Assembly (NCBI GenBank): GCA_028386065.3
Contig: JAKUCV010001732.1
Coordinates: forward strand, 1-64,000
Reading direction: 5' to 3'
Origin: Turnera subulata
Lineage: Eukaryota; Streptophyta; Magnoliopsida; Malpighiales; Passifloraceae
DNA length: 64,000 bases
Positions 10,702 through 20,874 of the stretch are shown here, in pieces. The translations under genes and the position numbers were made by a program. Every line of letters starts with the position of its first letter. Positions within the stretch are counted from its first letter, which is position 1. The notes beneath the pieces were generated by a model. The model saw only the letters and a program-made list of their open reading frames with translations. It ran no database searches and was not told the DNA's origin.

Positions 10702-11385
10702 ATGCCTGCTCCATCTTCCGTTTTCTTCGTCGAAGGTGCCAACCTAGGCAGAACGAACCGACTGGCCTACAGCATGGTCAACGAGCGTCAGGAAGAGCTA
10801 CCGAACGAGCTCGGCAAGATGCCTCGTCTAGTCTTCGTCGACGAACTCTACTCATCGCAGTTCTTCATCACTCCCATGGAAGAGGTGTTCTTCCTAGAGG
10901 ACCATGGCACTCTGAGGACCTCCTACTACGGATCGGCAAACTCCATCATGTTCATCATCTCCGAAAGACTACAGGAGTTCAACCTGGAGTCCACTTGCCA
11001 TACCCTGGAACAAGGTACCTACTATCAGCTCTCGATGACGGCCCAAAGCATGCCCAGAGTCACTCGTCTGCCAGTAACTTGGCCCAAGGCCCGACTACTG
11101 GTGTGGAACTGCAGAGGAGTCGCAAGGCGTTCCCAGGAGTTCTCGCGTACCCTGAGGGACCTGAAGAAACAATACAAATCAAACATGGTTCTTCTGACAG
11201 AGACCCAGTGGCAACCTCAAGACGATCACGGTCTCATCCCACTCCAGTTCCCTCAAGCAAACCGGTTCGAGCTTCCTGGCCAGAACAATGCAGGCGGCAT
11301 GTGGTTCTCGTGGAGCGACAGCATCCAAGTCAACATCAACAACGACCCCACTAGCTTCAGGCTCAATGTCGTTCCAAGGCGTTAA
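10702..11385 (+). CDS. Antisense ORF with partial LINE-type endonuclease (EEP) domain
   Basis: An intact 227-codon frame inside a retroelement otherwise lacking coding capacity. Residues 1-128 are unfamiliar (hydrophobic/acidic, with segments such as VFFLEDHGTLRTSYYG). Residues 131-225 resemble the start of the endonuclease/exonuclease/phosphatase fold of plant non-LTR retrotransposons: LLVWNCRG (132-139, holding the conserved Asn), a basic helix, VLLTET (163-168, holding the conserved Glu) and GGMWFSWSDSIQV (198-210). The frame stops before the second half of that fold, so the later catalytic Asp and His motifs are absent and nuclease activity is unlikely. It has its own TATA box and leader, and runs opposite to the LTR promoter. 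Antisense accessory ORFs are known in some plant gypsy elements (for example Grande). Gene capture, a LINE fragment fused to a leader, or a family-specific accessory gene are all possible. Confidence 0.65.
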   Translation: MPAPSSVFFVEGANLGRTNRLAYSMVNERQEELPNELGKMPRLVFVDELYSSQFFITPMEEVFFLEDHGTLRTSYYGSANSIMFIISERLQEFNLESTCHTLEQGTYYQLSMTAQSMPRVTRLPVTWPKARLLVWNCRGVARRSQEFSRTLRDLKKQYKSNMVLLTETQWQPQDDHGLIPLQFPQANRFELPGQNNAGGMWFSWSDSIQVNINNDPTSFRLNVVPRR

Positions 11386-11636
11386 ATGTATTTTCTTTTT
11401 TATAAAATATCATGTAATATTTCTATTTGTAACCAAGATATTAATATTATCAATAATATTTATATTTTCGCTTACTTATGGCATCATTTACCTCATATGT
11501 GTATGTTCTGCGACAGCTGGCGTCCCTTGACTGGATTCATAATGCACTAACTAAAATGATATAAAATAATAAACAAATGGAGCGAACTATGCAAACAAGG
11601 ACAACAGACACAAAGACTGCCCAACAAGACCTAACG

Positions 11637-11651
11637 CCCGCTCCGCTACCA
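11637..11651 (-). other. Primer-binding site of the LARD-like element
   Basis: Read on the minus strand, TGGTAGCGGAGCGGG begins three bases after the LTR end. It resembles the initiator-Met tRNA site TGGTATCAGAGC with two changes in the first 12 bases. The same variant core (TGGTAGCGGAGCC) lies beside both Copia 5' LTRs in this window. Confidence 0.65.
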
Positions 11652-11654
11652 AAA

Positions 11655-14080
11655 TGAAACGCCCCGACCCGTATTTACCGTACACAGTAAACACGTGTCG
11701 GAACTGTGACAACCCAACCAGACAATGCCCAGCATACAGTGTATACAACAGGAACACGGGCTCAACAGCCCAAAATAAGAAACATCATAAATAACTAAAC
11801 TCGCCCAACGGCCCAATAATAGTAAAAACAATGCACAACGGAAGACTTTAATAACTCACAAACACTGTATGCGACACTGATGCAAACTATGGATCCAAGC
11901 CCCGTCCAAGGGATAAAGCCGCAGCCTCTTTGGAATGCACCAATCCTGTACCAAAAATAACTCAACCTACGGGATGAAAGCCCGCAGGTGAGGGGTGAGT
12001 CCGAAGTGCTCACCGACGAAAGAAAGACAATCAATATGAACACTGTAAATTACTCAAGTCGAAAACAAGTAAAATCCACCAAAATACACCAAATCGAAAG
12101 ACAGGACCCAAAACCGGTCCAAAACCGAAAAGACTCCAATAAAATCCAATTTTCCAGTTTTATCTTTCCGAGCCCCGTCACGGATAAGCTAGGGGTCAGA
12201 CCTGGTTATCAACTCATTCCGGGTGCCAGACCAAATCCAGAGAACCCAGGGATCGACATCCCAAAAATACGAACCCAAGGATAGACATCCCAAAAATAAT
12301 CACGGGATAGACATCCCAAGTATAGACATGCTTATCACAGGAACCCAGGTCACGGCCACCACGAAACAGTCTTAAACCATCGAGTCGTACCACTACTTAC
12401 CACGTGACAATTAAATTATCGTCATCAAAATCAAATTGTAGGGATCGACATCCCTATCCAAAATACCGGGATAGACATCCCATCCAAAAATCAAGGATCG
12501 ACATCCTTGTCACAATTTATTATTAACCCATTTATACTTTGAACCAATCCCAAGAATACCAAATCAAAATACTGGATAAACATCCCGACAACAATCAAGA
12601 CCATGGGATTAACATCCCGAGACAAACCACAACAAACACAATACCCAACAATGCAATAATCCACAAAACAAAATAACCGAGTAATACAGGCACATATTGA
12701 GGGAAATCCATCCTCACCTTGGTCGATTACTCAACTCCGGAAACAATGACCGGTCCGACGCCGGCTCCTCGGGAAACTGCCCGATATCCGAAACTATACC
12801 ACAAAACAATATATACACATAAATGCACATAATCGGTATACTATGATGCCCATACTGCGAATTATACCCATCCCGGTTCTTATCCGTTATTATTATTTTT
12901 GCCGAAAATATTTTACTATACGTATATCCGAATATAATTTCGGTACCATACTTTAATTAAAACTCTTTCAAAATATTTTCATAACTTAATTATACTTTTC
13001 CCAAAATATTAATTACCATAATTTTTCCAGAAAAATAATAACCTATTTATAATTTCCAGAAAGTATATATAGTATTTATCTTTTTCTCAATATATAATAA
13101 TATTTTCCAACACAAAATATAATTACCTTTAATTTTCCAAGTACATATATATATACATCTTCCACAACCATAATTTTCCAGGCATAGTAATGCATATATT
13201 AAATTTTCAGAAATTATTTCATGATATTTATATATATTTTTTCCAAATAATATTAGTTTTTCTCCAAAACATAACTTAATTATTTATCAAAGTATATATA
13301 TTTATATTTTAATAAAAATACCAGAATTAAATTGGAAATAATTTTCTCAAAATAAATATATAATTTTTTCCAAAATTATATATCAGATTATGAATAAATA
13401 AATATATATATATATAAATTGTTTTTTTTTAAAATTAAACAGACTGGGCCATGAATAGTGCTGGCCAACACCAAGGCAACAGGCCTGCCAAGGATCGGCA
13501 GAGCACCACTCAGCCCAACCCAGCAACAGACCCAACCCAACTGTTCGCGACCCGTTTCGTAAAAACGGATCCTTGCCAAATCCGGGTCTTACCTCCGGGT
13601 TTCGACGACGGCGGCGCGACAGGAGCGCGAGGGAAGGGCGAGCGAGCACAGCAGCAGCCGCGGCAGACGATGGCGACTCCATGGGCAGTGGAACGGCGGC
13701 GTTGCGTCGTCGGCGTGAGGCGGCAGGCGTGAGGAAGCTGGATCCGCAGGTCGCGTGGCGGGGCATCGGCGCATCATGGCGCTACGGTGGACGGAACGAC
13801 TCGGGGGCGACGGCAACAGGAAGGCGACAGGGCGACAAGCACGGTGGTGGCGGCGGCGGCACGAGACGCGGCGGGGAACGCTACCACGTGAACAGTAGCA
13901 GGAGAGCTCCGGTTGGCTACTGTTCCTTCCTCCATTTTTTTCCTTGTTTCTGCATTTTCTTATTTTCTTCTTTTTTTCTCCCTTTTCTTTTCTATTTTCC
14001 GAATTTTCTTTTGTTTTTTCTTCTTCTTCTTTTTTTTTCTCGTCCTCTCCCTGTTTTTTTCTGTTTTCTTTTTTTTTTTT
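11655..14080 (-). repeat. 5' LTR of the LARD-like element (ends in assembly gap)
   Basis: Starts TGAAACGCCCCGACCCG and follows the left LTR closely, without the nested solo LTR. A short deletion (near 12,548) removes one palindrome unit. It runs into a T-rich tract and then Ns, at the place matching about 8,790 of the other LTR. Confidence 0.85.
12249..12618. repeat. GGGAT-N4-ATCCC palindrome array, copy 2
   Basis: Same array as copy 1, with informative differences. The unit at 12,439-12,456 is a perfect TAGGGATCGACATCCCTA, decayed in copy 1. The unit near 12,580 has lost a G (TGGATAAACATCCC), and one unit is deleted near 12,548. The CAAGGAT...ATCCTTG unit is retained. Confidence 0.9.
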
Positions 14081-14764
14081 NNNNNNNNNNNNNNNNNNNN
14101 NNNNNNNNNNNNNNNNNNNNNNNNNNNNNNNNNNNNNNNNNNNNNNNNNNNNNNNNNNNNNNNNNNNNNNNNNNNNNNNNNNNNNNNNNNNNNNNNNNNN
14201 NNNNNNNNNNNNNNNNNNNNNNNNNNNNNNNNNNNNNNNNNNNNNNNNNNNNNNNNNNNNNNNNNNNNNNNNNNNNNNNNNNNNNNNNNNNNNNNNNNNN
14301 NNNNNNNNNNNNNNNNNNNNNNNNNNNNNNNNNNNNNNNNNNNNNNNNNNNNNNNNNNNNNNNNNNNNNNNNNNNNNNNNNNNNNNNNNNNNNNNNNNNN
14401 NNNNNNNNNNNNNNNNNNNNNNNNNNNNNNNNNNNNNNNNNNNNNNNNNNNNNNNNNNNNNNNNNNNNNNNNNNNNNNNNNNNNNNNNNNNNNNNNNNNN
14501 NNNNNNNNNNNNNNNNNNNNNNNNNNNNNNNNNNNNNNNNNNNNNNNNNNNNNNNNNNNNNNNNNNNNNNNNNNNNNNNNNNNNNNNNNNNNNNNNNNNN
14601 NNNNNNNNNNNNNNNNNNNNNNNNNNNNNNNNNNNNNNNNNNNNNNNNNNNNNNNNNNNNNNNNNNNNNNNNNNNNNNNNNNNNNNNNNNNNNNNNNNNN
14701 NNNNNNNNNNNNNNNNNNNNNNNNNNNNNNNNNNNNNNNNNNNNNNNNNNNNNNNNNNNNNNNN
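14081..14764. other. Assembly gap (N run)
   Basis: The gap replaces the rest of the LTR purine/pyrimidine tract and the LTR terminus. It is flanked by poly-T on the left and a 19-base poly-C on the right, suggesting sequencing failure at low complexity rather than a measured length. Confidence 0.95.
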
Positions 14765-15690
14765 CCCCCCCCCCCCCCCCCCCAAAATTCACAACCCTAC
14801 ATAAGAACAGAATTTAAAAAAAAACCCCAAAAATTCACAACCCTATAATGGAAATTATAGATAATCACAATACAAAATTAACCCAGGAAAAAAACTTATT
14901 ATTCCAATCTCAGATAAAAGTAGTTCAAAAAAAAAAACTTAATCTCAATTATAGAGCACCAACGTCTTTTCAAAAAAAAAAAAATGGATTCCCTTGTGTG
15001 TTAGGAGGAGGCAGGAAAAATATGGACTGCCATTGTGTGTGTTTTTATTGTTTGCTGAATTTAATTTATCAGCTTTGCAAAATTATGTTGTGGTGTGAAA
15101 ATACTTGCACACAGACCACCACCAAAAGGCAAACAAAGAAAGAAAAATCTAAACAAAAAAATAAAACTCACAGCATATAGAGAGAGAGGACTCGCATAGA
15201 GAGGAGATGGCTCAAGAGATATCGTCCAAGGATAACCTTTAAACTCTCCTCCCCTATCGTTTTCCCTGTACTTTTCAACATGATTTCTATTTCTTTGAAA
15301 AATAGACAGAATACTGTAGTGAGGTTGAAGTTTTGAAGATGAGAAAACTTCTCTGCAGACCCTTTTTTTCTTTGAGTGAAAAATAGAGAGGATAATGTTG
15401 AGGGGTTGAAGCTTCTCTGCAGACCCTTTTTCTTCTTTTCCTCAAGGATAATGTTGTGGGGTTGAAGTTATGAAGATGAGAAAATTTCTCTGCATACCCT
15501 TTTTTCTTTCCCTCTAAGAGTGTCGGCAGAGAGAGAAGATAAGAAGCCAGAATGAGATGGAAAGAAAACAAATAAAGAAATCTAAAGTTTAGATTTCAAA
15601 AATGCCCTTTGGTGCATCACGGTTGTAGCACAAAATTTTGGTACTCTCCTATCACAATTGTGACAGATGGCACAAAACCTAAAGATTGGG
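14765..15690. other. Unassigned AT-rich DNA with a degenerate tandem repeat
   Basis: No credible gene. ATTCACAACCCTA occurs twice (about 14,787 and 14,833). Three degenerate units of roughly 60-95 bases lie at about 15,320-15,520, each with GTTGAAG, CTCTGCAGACCC or a close variant, and a T/C-rich tail. A (TA)n tract at about 15,694 marks the junction with the LTR fragment. Confidence 0.5.
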
Positions 15691-17384
15691 TTTTATATAT
15701 ATATATATATAGACTTTGATATATAATTGTTTGGAAAAGTATTTTACTTTTGGAAAATATATATATATATATATATTTATAAATTCGTATTTATTTTTTA
15801 GAAAATAATTTTGTATGATTGATTTTTCCGGAAATATGGTTTTCTAAAGATAATAATATTTGGTAGTTATATTTTGGCAAGTAATATATTTTATGGAAAT
15901 AATTTTAGGAAAAAATACATATATATGATGTAATTTCCAGAAAAATTATGTTGTTTATTATTTTGGAAAAAGTATGTTATTTTATGAAATATTTTGATTT
16001 AATAGCTTTGGAAATATATTTTTGTAACCTTATATACATACGAAATATTTTCGGAAAAAGGTATAATTATGATAAAAGGATAATTTCATGATAATATATA
16101 TATAATCGAGATGTTTAACCGATGAGTTTAATTTACAATTTATGGCATCATAGCATACCAATTATGTGCATTTATGTGAGCATGTTGTTTTGTTGTATAG
16201 GTTTTGATATCGGGCAGTTTCCCAAGGAGCCGGCTTGGGACCGGTTATTGTCTTCAGAGTTGAGTAATCGGCTAAGGTGAGGATGGATTTCCTTCGATAT
16301 GTGCCTGTATTACTCGGTTGTTGTGTTTGATGATTGTTGCACTGTTGAGTGTTGCGTTTGCTGTGGTTTGATTCGGGATGTTTATCCCAGTGCCTTGATT
16401 GATTTTGGGATGTTTATCCCCATAATTTGATTTTGGGATGTTTATCCCCGTGCATTGAGTTTTGGGATGTTTATCCCTGTGTCTTTTTGGTATAAAGAAT
16501 AAAGGATTAAATAATAAAATGTGATAAGGATGTCGATCCTTGGTTTTGGATTGGGATGTCTATCCCGGTGTTTTGGTTAGGGATGTTGATCCCTGAGATT
16601 TGGTTTTTGGATGATGATGATATAATTGTCATGTGGCAAGTAGAGGTACGACCGGATGGTTTGAGACTGTTTTGTGGTGGCCATGATCTGGGTTACTTAT
16701 GATGGGCATGTTGATGCCGGTTTGATTGAGATGTTAATCCCTGAGTTTGTTATTGGGATGTTGATCCCGGGTTCTTTTTTATCTGGCACCAGGAACAGGT
16801 TGATAACCTGGTACGACCCTAGCTTACCCGTGACGGGGCCCGGAAAGATAAAATTTGGAAATTGGATTTTTGTTTAAGTCTTTTTGGTCTTGGACCAGTT
16901 TTGAGTCGAGTCTTTTGGATTGGTATATTTTGGTTGTTATGCCTGTTTTCGACCTTGAGTATTTTATAGTGTTGCATATTGATTGTCTATCCATGGTTGG
17001 TGGGCACTTCGGACTCACCCCTCACCTGCGGGCTTTCATCCAGTAGGTTGAGTTATTTGTGGTTCAGGTATGATGCATTCCAGACAGGCTGCGGCGTTAT
17101 CCCTCGGACAGGACTCGGATCCATTAGTTTGGATCAGGTTTTGCACATGTTGATATTGAGATTAAAATTGCTTCTGTTGTGCTATGTTTCGGGTCCCGGG
17201 TTCGGGTGACGTGTGTTTGATATTGGGCCGATGGGCCGGATTTATGTGTCGATGTCCCCGAGATCAGGTGACGTGTATTTGATGTTGGGCCGTTATTTCT
17301 GATATTTACACTGTTTGTGCCACGTGTTGGCACTGTTGTTCGGTAAATACTGTGAGTCGGGTAATTAGAGGTCAGGTCGTTTCA
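15690..17384 (+). repeat. Partial LTR of the LARD family, plus orientation
   Basis: The reverse complement of 3,500-4,300 is recognisable: GAGTTGAGTAATCGGCTAAG, the palindrome array, the GCGGGCTTTCATCC block, and an end at AGGTCGTTTCA (17,384). The promoter-bearing half is missing on the left, where a (TA)n tract marks the breakpoint. It abuts a Copia pol relic, so it probably inserted into that element. Confidence 0.75.
16375..16768. repeat. GGGAT-N4-ATCCC palindrome array, copy 3 (inverted)
   Basis: About nine units, mostly GGGATGTTTATCCC or GGGATGTTGATCCC, including AAGGATGTCGATCCTT with matched changes on both arms. First unit 16,375-16,388, last 16,755-16,768. Loop bases differ from copies 1 and 2 while the arms are kept. 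Confidence 0.85.
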
Positions 17385-19072
17385 TTATATACCAGTTGCA
17401 GATGCTTCTGTTCAAATTGATGTTCCTGAAGAACTATAAAAGAATGCAAATGAATCTAAAGCACGCCAGAAGTGTGGAAGACTATTCGGTTCCATAGAAA
17501 AATATTCTCGACAAGGAAAAGAGCAAAGATACAAGATGGCCCTAGCGAGAAAATAAGGCCTCTAGTAGAGGTTCAAATTAAAAATCCTCAAGAAAAGGAA
17601 TAACCTCCAGAAGAGGTTCATGACACAATTGATAAAGTTCCAGAAGTAACTCAGGTACCTAAAATAAGTGAAAATGATGAAATTTTGATCAATTATACTG
17701 TGTCAGGAACTGAAGTGAAATAACCGTTGACGGAATTTTTGCATATAATATAGCACTAAATATTATGGAAGAAAATGAGAATCATGAACCTACATCTGTT
17801 GATGAGTGTAGGCGCAAAAATGATTGGCAAAAAATAAGAGATAAAAATTAAGGCTGAGTTAGACTTGCTTATGAAGCAAGAAGTTTTTGGGCCTGTAGTC
17901 CCAACACCTGATGGTGTAAAACCGGTCGATTATAAATGGATATTTGTGCGGAAAAGAAATGAAGAAAATAAAATAGTGAGATATAAAGCACGGCTTGTCG
18001 CACAATGTTTTATCCAACGACCTGGTACTGATTACGTGGAGATATATTCCCCTGTGGTAGATGCAATTATTTTTCAGTATTTGATAAATCTGGCAGTATA
18101 TGAAAATTAGAAATGCTTCTAGTGGATGTTCTTACAACCTTTTTTTTTAGATCCAACATGATATATACATGAGAATCCTTGAAGGATTCAAGTTGCCTGA
18201 AGCAACTAATTCCCGGGAATATACTCAATTAAACTAAAATGATCTTTACAAAGTTTGAACCAATTTGGATTTGTGTAATATAATCATTCTTGCATATACG
18301 CTCCATGTATTTCATTTAATCAGTACATGTGTGACCTTAGTATTATTGTTGTTTATATTGATGATTTAGATCTATGCGTAAATTTTTCATTATGTTTATT
18401 TGTAATTTAAATATTATTGAAACTTCTAAAAAAAATTTCAAAACTATGCTATATTTAAAGAAAGAGTTTGAGATGAAAAATTTTGATAAGATTAGATTGG
18501 TCTTGAAGTACCATATCGTAGTACAATTTATCTTGCTAGTGACATAAAACCTGAAGATTTTGCTATAAATTTATTAGCAAGATATAACTTTACTCTAACG
18601 TATTTATATTGGAATATAATATATAAATACATATTCTATTATCTTTTTTTTGATACTAGTCGATAAGTACTAAATACATATAACTTTATATATAAATACA
18701 TATTCTATTATCTTGGTATATGGAATTATTTTAATCTTGTGAGGCTAAGGTATATATGGTTGATTTTGCAGATGCAGATTATTTATTTGTTCCACATAAA
18801 GCACTGGCAGATACATGAAGTATCATGACGACCACAAAACAAAGTATCATTTTCAAAAATTCAGAAATTGTGGCAACAACAATTCATGAAGATAATGTTG
18901 TTCATATTGCCTAATTGAAGGAATGATACATCAAAGACTAGTCCAAGTGACAACTTGACATACTTATTTACGGAGTCACTTCCACTTTAACCTTTGAAAA
19001 GTTGATAAAGTAGTTTTGGCATGCGACGACCTCAAGACATCAAGGGAGGTCAAAATGAAGGGGAGTAGAATA
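17385..19072 (+). pseudogene. Decayed Ty1/copia pol (reverse transcriptase to RNase H)
   Basis: Multiple stops and frameshifts. The best segment (17,865-18,110) matches the start of the Copia reverse transcriptase: EVFGPVVPTP, YKWIFVRKRN, RYKARLVAQ and YSPVVDAI. Downstream, other frames preserve SIKL...SLQSLNQFGF (18,220-18,280) and, at 18,880-19,020, the final RNase H/host-specificity part. A purine run (AATGAAGGGGAG, about 19,055) precedes the LTR at 19,073. No active product is expected. Confidence 0.75.
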
Positions 19073-19230
19073 TGCACTACACTCTTTTTTTCTTCACCAA
19101 GTTTTTGTCCCATAGGGTTTTTCTTGGTAAGTTTTTTTACTGAGGTAATTCTTCATCTAAAGGTACAATGACATTCAAGAAAGAGTGTTGTCATTAAATT
19201 ATGTGAATGTCATTGTTACTATTCAGTAAA
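19073..19230 (+). repeat. Partial 3' LTR of the Copia relic
   Basis: Starts TGCACTACACTC directly after the polypurine run, then TTCACCAAGTTTTTGTCCCA and TTTTTCTTGGTAAG, words familiar from a class of plant Copia LTRs. It becomes unrecognisable after about 19,230. Confidence 0.55.
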
Positions 19231-20874
19231 ATTTATTTTTACCGTGCTCATTTTACCAACGAAAACAAATAATTCTCGGAGAAATGATATCCACATACAC
19301 AGATATAAAAGATTTTTGGCCTTAGGTACGAATGTTTTAGGGCCTTTAGTTTTAAACATTAGCTATCACACATTTCCTATAAATTCATTCACCTATGTTA
19401 TTGCTAGTAAAGGATTCATCTACCAATTTTATAATGCTCATGGCACAATTAAAATCATAAAAATTAGGGCCACTAGCTCCTCGTTCCAAAAACTCAAACT
19501 TGAGATGCCTTAATTAAGCTAAAACAATTCTACCAGTTGTTTGTAATTTCTATCCTGCCTCCATAGATTTTATGTTCGGCCCAACAAAGAATCTGCCCAC
19601 TGCCATAGTGGCACTCACTTATTTGTGAATCCTGATACAGCATTATTTTTTCTTTTGATCGACAGTGATACAGCATTATAATTACCTGTCAAGGAAGTAG
19701 CAGTTGCATCAGCTTTTATTGCTCTTAAACAATTTCCACATGACGCATATGATCTTCTGTCCCCACCGAAATATTTTAATTTTCAATTTTTGGCCCCGCC
19801 TCCATTTCAATTGGTTGCACTTGCACCTGAAGCTGAATCAGGTGACAGTGTTATCTGCAGAAAAATGTAACCAGTATAAGATGGTATATTTACATGGTGC
19901 TTCGACGCTATATTGCAATTCGGAATCACTGGAATAATGGATACGTAATGTTGGACCATATTGGTTAGTTGAGGAGGATTTGAAGCATAATTATTTGGTC
20001 CTTCAGATTCTTTAAAAGCAAAAAAAAAAGAAATTATTAAAACTGAATGCAACCAAATATTGTTAAAACTGAATTAATATTTTTAGGATCTGCATCTCTT
20101 TTTTTTTTTTTGATAATTTAGGATCTGCATCTTAGTTTCTCTGACATTGCATAATTCGGAATGCAACCAAATATTGTTAAAAAGTAAAACTGGATTAGTA
20201 ATTCTTTTTTTTACCATGAGGAATCTGACCACAACTCCAATTATTTTCTCCACCGTGAAGATGACTTGGTTTTACGGTTTTCAACACGGTAAGATGTCGT
20301 AGAGTGGGTCTGACAGTAACATTGGGCTCCCTTATCCGGAGGCCCCGGTCCCTTTTTTTTTTTCTCATGAAAAATACCCCTTTCATTCCTTTTCTTATTG
20401 TCTTTATTACAAAACGAAAACCACACACCATTATCAGTATCACACATGGTGATTTCGAGTTCGGCGGAATGCTATACTTGACACGCACACACCTTTCATC
20501 CTGATGATAGACGCATACGTGGTTCGTATCTTGTCAGTGATTAAAGCACGAAAAGAGTTTTTTTTTAAAAAAAAAAAACACGAAAAGAGAAAAGAAAAGA
20601 GAAACCTCTCTTTCATCTTAATCATCATCTCAATTATTGGTGGTGAAGTTGACAATACAATAACCACTACTCTTAATTTTCCTCTCTCTAGAATTCTCCC
20701 CTACCTTCTCAAAATTTTCGATCTAGTGTCTAAAGGGTTGCCTTTGGGCAGCCTCTTCCTCTTCTCTTCCCTTCTTCTTTTTTCTTTCTTTTCCTTGTTT
20801 TTGTTCTTAGATCGGTTTAATTCGGCTACCAGCTCAGATCTACTTTTAGATCTGATGATACTGGTCTTCCTATT
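19231..20874. other. Unassigned sequence left of the Tat element
   Basis: Open frames of up to 149 codons (e.g. 20,504-20,953) are low in complexity and run into the LTR, so I do not call genes. The stretch 20,690-20,874 is CT-rich and continues, across the Tat insertion, into 39,222. This may be an older mobile element or a gene leader that the Tat element interrupted. Confidence 0.4.

Larger units (their letters stand above)
3190..14080 (-). mobile_element. Non-autonomous (LARD-like) long-LTR retrotransposon
   Basis: Two highly similar LTRs in direct orientation (3,190-9,274 minus a nested insertion, about 2.9 kb; and 11,655 to the gap at 14,081) flank a 2,380-bp interior. Orientation is minus: next to the right LTR is a primer-site-like TGGTAGCGGAGCGGG (11,637-11,651), while the interior beside the left LTR reads, on the minus strand, CGGAATTTCGGGGAC then AAAATTCTTTTTAAG, which resembles the end of many plant gypsy interiors. 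There is no gag or pol. Instead a plus-strand ORF (10,702-11,385) and a broken plus-strand ORF (9,435-9,837) fill the interior. A long LTR with a non-gag-pol interior fits the LARD class. The right terminus falls in the assembly gap, so no target duplication can be checked. Confidence 0.75.

Noticed and set aside
13573..14848. Long frames of up to 414 codons across the first gap
   Set aside because: Most codons are Ns; the readable ends are LTR leader and a T-rich tract.
17124..17333. 69-codon minus-strand frame
   Set aside because: Lies in the terminal block of the LTR fragment; not preserved in other LTR copies.
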